The notes under the pieces were generated by a model. It did no database searches, was not told the DNA's origin, and saw only the letters and a list, made by a program, of their open reading frames with translations. From Actinomycetes bacterium (GTDB lineage Bacteria > Actinomycetota > Acidimicrobiia > Acidimicrobiales > Ilumatobacteraceae): a stretch of 59,682 bases of DNA. Where the stretch lies: NCBI GenBank assembly GCA_027491335.1, contig JAIXWJ010000042.1, positions 1-59,682 of the forward strand, read 5' to 3'. The position numbers were made by a program, and so were the translations under genes. Shown piece after piece: positions 58,039 to 59,682 of the stretch; the stretch's first letter is position 1; each line of letters starts with the position of its first letter.

Positions 58039-59598
58039 ATGAGCGCCATGAACACCGCAGCCGACGTGGTGGTGATCGGCGCCGGACACAACGGCCTGAT
58101 CGCCGCCTCGTACCTCGCGCGCGCCGGTCGTCGCGTGGTGTTGCTCGAGGCGCGCGACTCGGTCGGAGGTTGTTCGTCGACGGTCGGTTTCGGTGGTTCG
58201 CTCGTCAACATCTGCAACTGCGATCACATCACGTTTCGCACGACGCCGGTGATGGAGGAACTGCGACTCGCCGAGCACGGCCTCGAGTACTTGGACGTCG
58301 AACCCAATCAGGTCAACATCCCGTGGGACGGTGGCGCCGCTTGGCCCATCATGCACTCCGTCGAGCAGACCCTCGAGGGCCTCGCCCTCACGCACCCCCA
58401 TCAAGTGGACGCCTACCGTCGCTACGCGAAGGCGGCCATTCCCGTGGCTCGACTCGTTCTCGACGCCGCGGCGGCGGGCCCCGAACGTCATCGCCTCGTG
58501 TCCACCGTGCTGTCCAAGGGCGGCGCCGGAGCGCGACGCTTGCTCCTCTGGAGCCGCATGAGTGCCGCCGATGTGATGCGCCAGTTCTTCGACGACGAAG
58601 CGGTGTACGCGCCCGCGCTCGCCACCGGGCCGGTCGTGTGGGGGCTGTCACCCGAATTGCCGGGCACCGGCCTGGGTGCACTCACCTACGCGTTTCGTCA
58701 TGTCGCCGCGGTCGGTCGCCCGCGCGGAGGCAGTGGAATGCTCGCCGCGTCGTTGGCGCGCTCGTTCGCTTCGTTCGGAGGTGATCTGCGCACGTCCACC
58801 GCGGCATCGGCGATCGTCATCGAGAATGGTCGCGTGCGCGCCGTGCGAACCGCCAACGGAGAAACGATCGACACCCGCATCGTGGTGTCCGCCGCGGACC
58901 CTCGTCGCACGATCCTCGATTGGCTCGAGAACCCGCCCGCGGGAGCCGGTCCCATGATCGAACGCTGGCGCACCCAAGGACACCAACAAGGTTACGAGAG
59001 CAAGATCGACGGAATCATCGACGAGATCCCGCGCTACAAGCAGGTCGATCGGGACATCTTCGATCGCATCGGAGCCAACCCCGACGTCGCATCCACGATG
59101 ATCGTTCCTTCGGTCGCGGCCATGCACCGCGCGTTCCTCGACATTCCCTCGGGCCGCATCGCCGATCGCCCCATCTTCTTCGCCAACATTCCGAGTGCGC
59201 TCGACCCCACCATGGCGCCGAACGGTGGCCACGTTTTCAGCCTCGAGGCCCTCTTCACTCCGTACGCGTTGGCCGGAGGATGGCCGAACTCACCCGAACC
59301 TCGACGTTGGTTGGATCGCTATTCGGATCTGCTCGAGAATCGTCCGCTGGACTCCATGTCCACCTGGCGGGCCATGACCCCCGACGTGTACGAATCCGAC
59401 TTCCACATGCCCGAGGGACACGCCACGAGTTTCGCCGGCGGACCGTTGGCGGCGTTGCGCGGCAAACCGCGCGAGTTGGTTCGCTACGAGACCGACATCC
59501 CGGGCCTGTACCTGTGCGGCGCCGCCACGTTCCCCGGCGCCGGAATCTGGGGCGCCAGCGGACGCCATTGTGCGACCCGCGTTTTACGTCACGACTGA
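58039..59598 (+). CDS. FAD-dependent oxidoreductase, phytoene-desaturase/PYROXD2-like
   Basis: A 519-residue flavoprotein. The N-terminal dinucleotide fold is ADVVVIGAGHNGLIAASYLARAGRRVVLLEARDSVGGCSST. The middle has GLGALTYAFRHVAAVGRPRGGSGMLAASLARSFASFGGDLRTSTAASAIVIENGRVRAV, and the C-terminal FAD motif is IPGLYLCGAATFPGAGIWGASGRHCATRVL. This is the NAD(P)/FAD oxidoreductase group related to carotenoid desaturases and human PYROXD2; no phytoene synthase is nearby, so carotenoid work is unlikely. It is divergent from the creatininase-family gene, 34 bp between starts. Confidence 0.9.
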   Translation: MSAMNTAADVVVIGAGHNGLIAASYLARAGRRVVLLEARDSVGGCSSTVGFGGSLVNICNCDHITFRTTPVMEELRLAEHGLEYLDVEPNQVNIPWDGGAAWPIMHSVEQTLEGLALTHPHQVDAYRRYAKAAIPVARLVLDAAAAGPERHRLVSTVLSKGGAGARRLLLWSRMSAADVMRQFFDDEAVYAPALATGPVVWGLSPELPGTGLGALTYAFRHVAAVGRPRGGSGMLAASLARSFASFGGDLRTSTAASAIVIENGRVRAVRTANGETIDTRIVVSAADPRRTILDWLENPPAGAGPMIERWRTQGHQQGYESKIDGIIDEIPRYKQVDRDIFDRIGANPDVASTMIVPSVAAMHRAFLDIPSGRIADRPIFFANIPSALDPTMAPNGGHVFSLEALFTPYALAGGWPNSPEPRRWLDRYSDLLENRPLDSMSTWRAMTPDVYESDFHMPEGHATSFAGGPLAALRGKPRELVRYETDIPGLYLCGAATFPGAGIWGASGRHCATRVLRHD

Positions 59599-59612
59599 TC
59601 GCAGGTCGTGAC
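59588..59612. terminator. Hairpin over the stop of the FAD oxidoreductase gene
   Basis: GTCACGAC (59588-59595) and GTCGTGAC (59605-59612) form an 8-bp stem with the stop codon in the loop. Confidence 0.5.
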
Positions 59613-59615
59613 TGA

Positions 59616-59682
59616 TCAGGCGTCGAGCGCGACGCCGGCGCGACGGACCACCGGTTCCTGATCGCTCCAGGGGAAATTGATC
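59616..59682 (-). CDS. Possible 3' end of a convergent gene cut by the window edge
   Basis: The last 22 complete codons before a TGA read INFPWSDQEPVVRRAGVALDA on the minus strand. Codon use is like the neighbours and the stop follows a hairpin shared with the convergent gene. Too little is present to name a product. Confidence 0.35.
   Translation of the reverse strand, partial: INFPWSDQEPVVRRAGVALDA

Overview
The window looks like a chromosomal segment from a high-GC actinobacterium. It carries a complete Pup-proteasome locus (mpa, dop, pup, prcB, prcA, pafA) together with tatB-tatC-helY, a WhiB-type regulator, a DUF4193-like acidic protein and the non-mevalonate enzyme IspH. I infer a lineage near Acidimicrobiia (Ilumatobacter-like) rather than Mycobacterium or Streptomyces from the gene mix (two-domain ThyX-like protein, TtuA-type thiolase, many luciferase-like oxidoreductases and acyl-CoA enzymes), but no marker settles this. 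Gene density is high, no gap exceeds about 300 bp, and there is no insertion sequence, prophage or CRISPR array. Translational coupling by ATGA, GTGA or TGATG overlaps is common. Many genes have a TANNNT hexamer 6-9 nt before the start codon, as expected for leaderless mRNAs.

Layout. 0-2.3 kb: gcvP (cut by the window edge) behind a tandem glycine riboswitch. 2.3-13.6 kb: mixed metabolic and small regulatory genes (luciferase-like oxidoreductase, PLP decarboxylase, thioesterase, FKBP, zinc-ribbon protein, threonine aldolase, WhiB, APH-like protein, ribokinase, PrmA, gamma-carbonic anhydrase-like protein, an RDRG-repeat protein, crotonase). 13.6-17.7 kb: GNAT and DUF4193-like pair, ThyX-like protein, M20 hydrolase. 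17.7-22.2 kb: tatB-tatC-helY and a YegS-like C-terminal domain protein. 22.2-30.6 kb: signal peptidase and the Pup-proteasome locus, ending in a divergent ferredoxin.

30.6-33.4 kb: a tightly coupled operon of three tiny proteins (two clearly membrane proteins), a MoaD/ThiS-like sulfur carrier ending in -SGGA, a TtuA-type tRNA thiolase with both zinc fingers and the three iron-sulfur cysteines, and the m1A58 methyltransferase TrmI. Together the last three can be read as a T-loop (position 54/58) tRNA modification module. It sits beside the Pup system, so two unrelated small protein modifiers or carriers are encoded within about 6 kb. I regard this as the most interesting system in the window.

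33.5-43.5 kb: LON-domain protein, PBP4-type carboxypeptidase, ADP-forming acyl-CoA synthetase, tRNA-Pro(GGG), Der GTPase with a DUF512 radical SAM partner, IspH, an SGNH-like lipoprotein lacking its serine, and a small membrane protein. 43.5-49.4 kb: acyl-CoA dehydrogenase, SirB1-like protein, AMP-forming acyl-CoA ligase, aldehyde dehydrogenase and a second glycerophosphodiesterase. 49.4-59.7 kb: an accessory catabolic region with two luciferase-like oxidoreductases, a cytosine-deaminase-like amidohydrolase, a desaturase, an NMT1/THI5-like ABC importer, a creatininase-family hydrolase and a PYROXD2-like oxidoreductase. Short tandem repeats mark several intergenic regions here.
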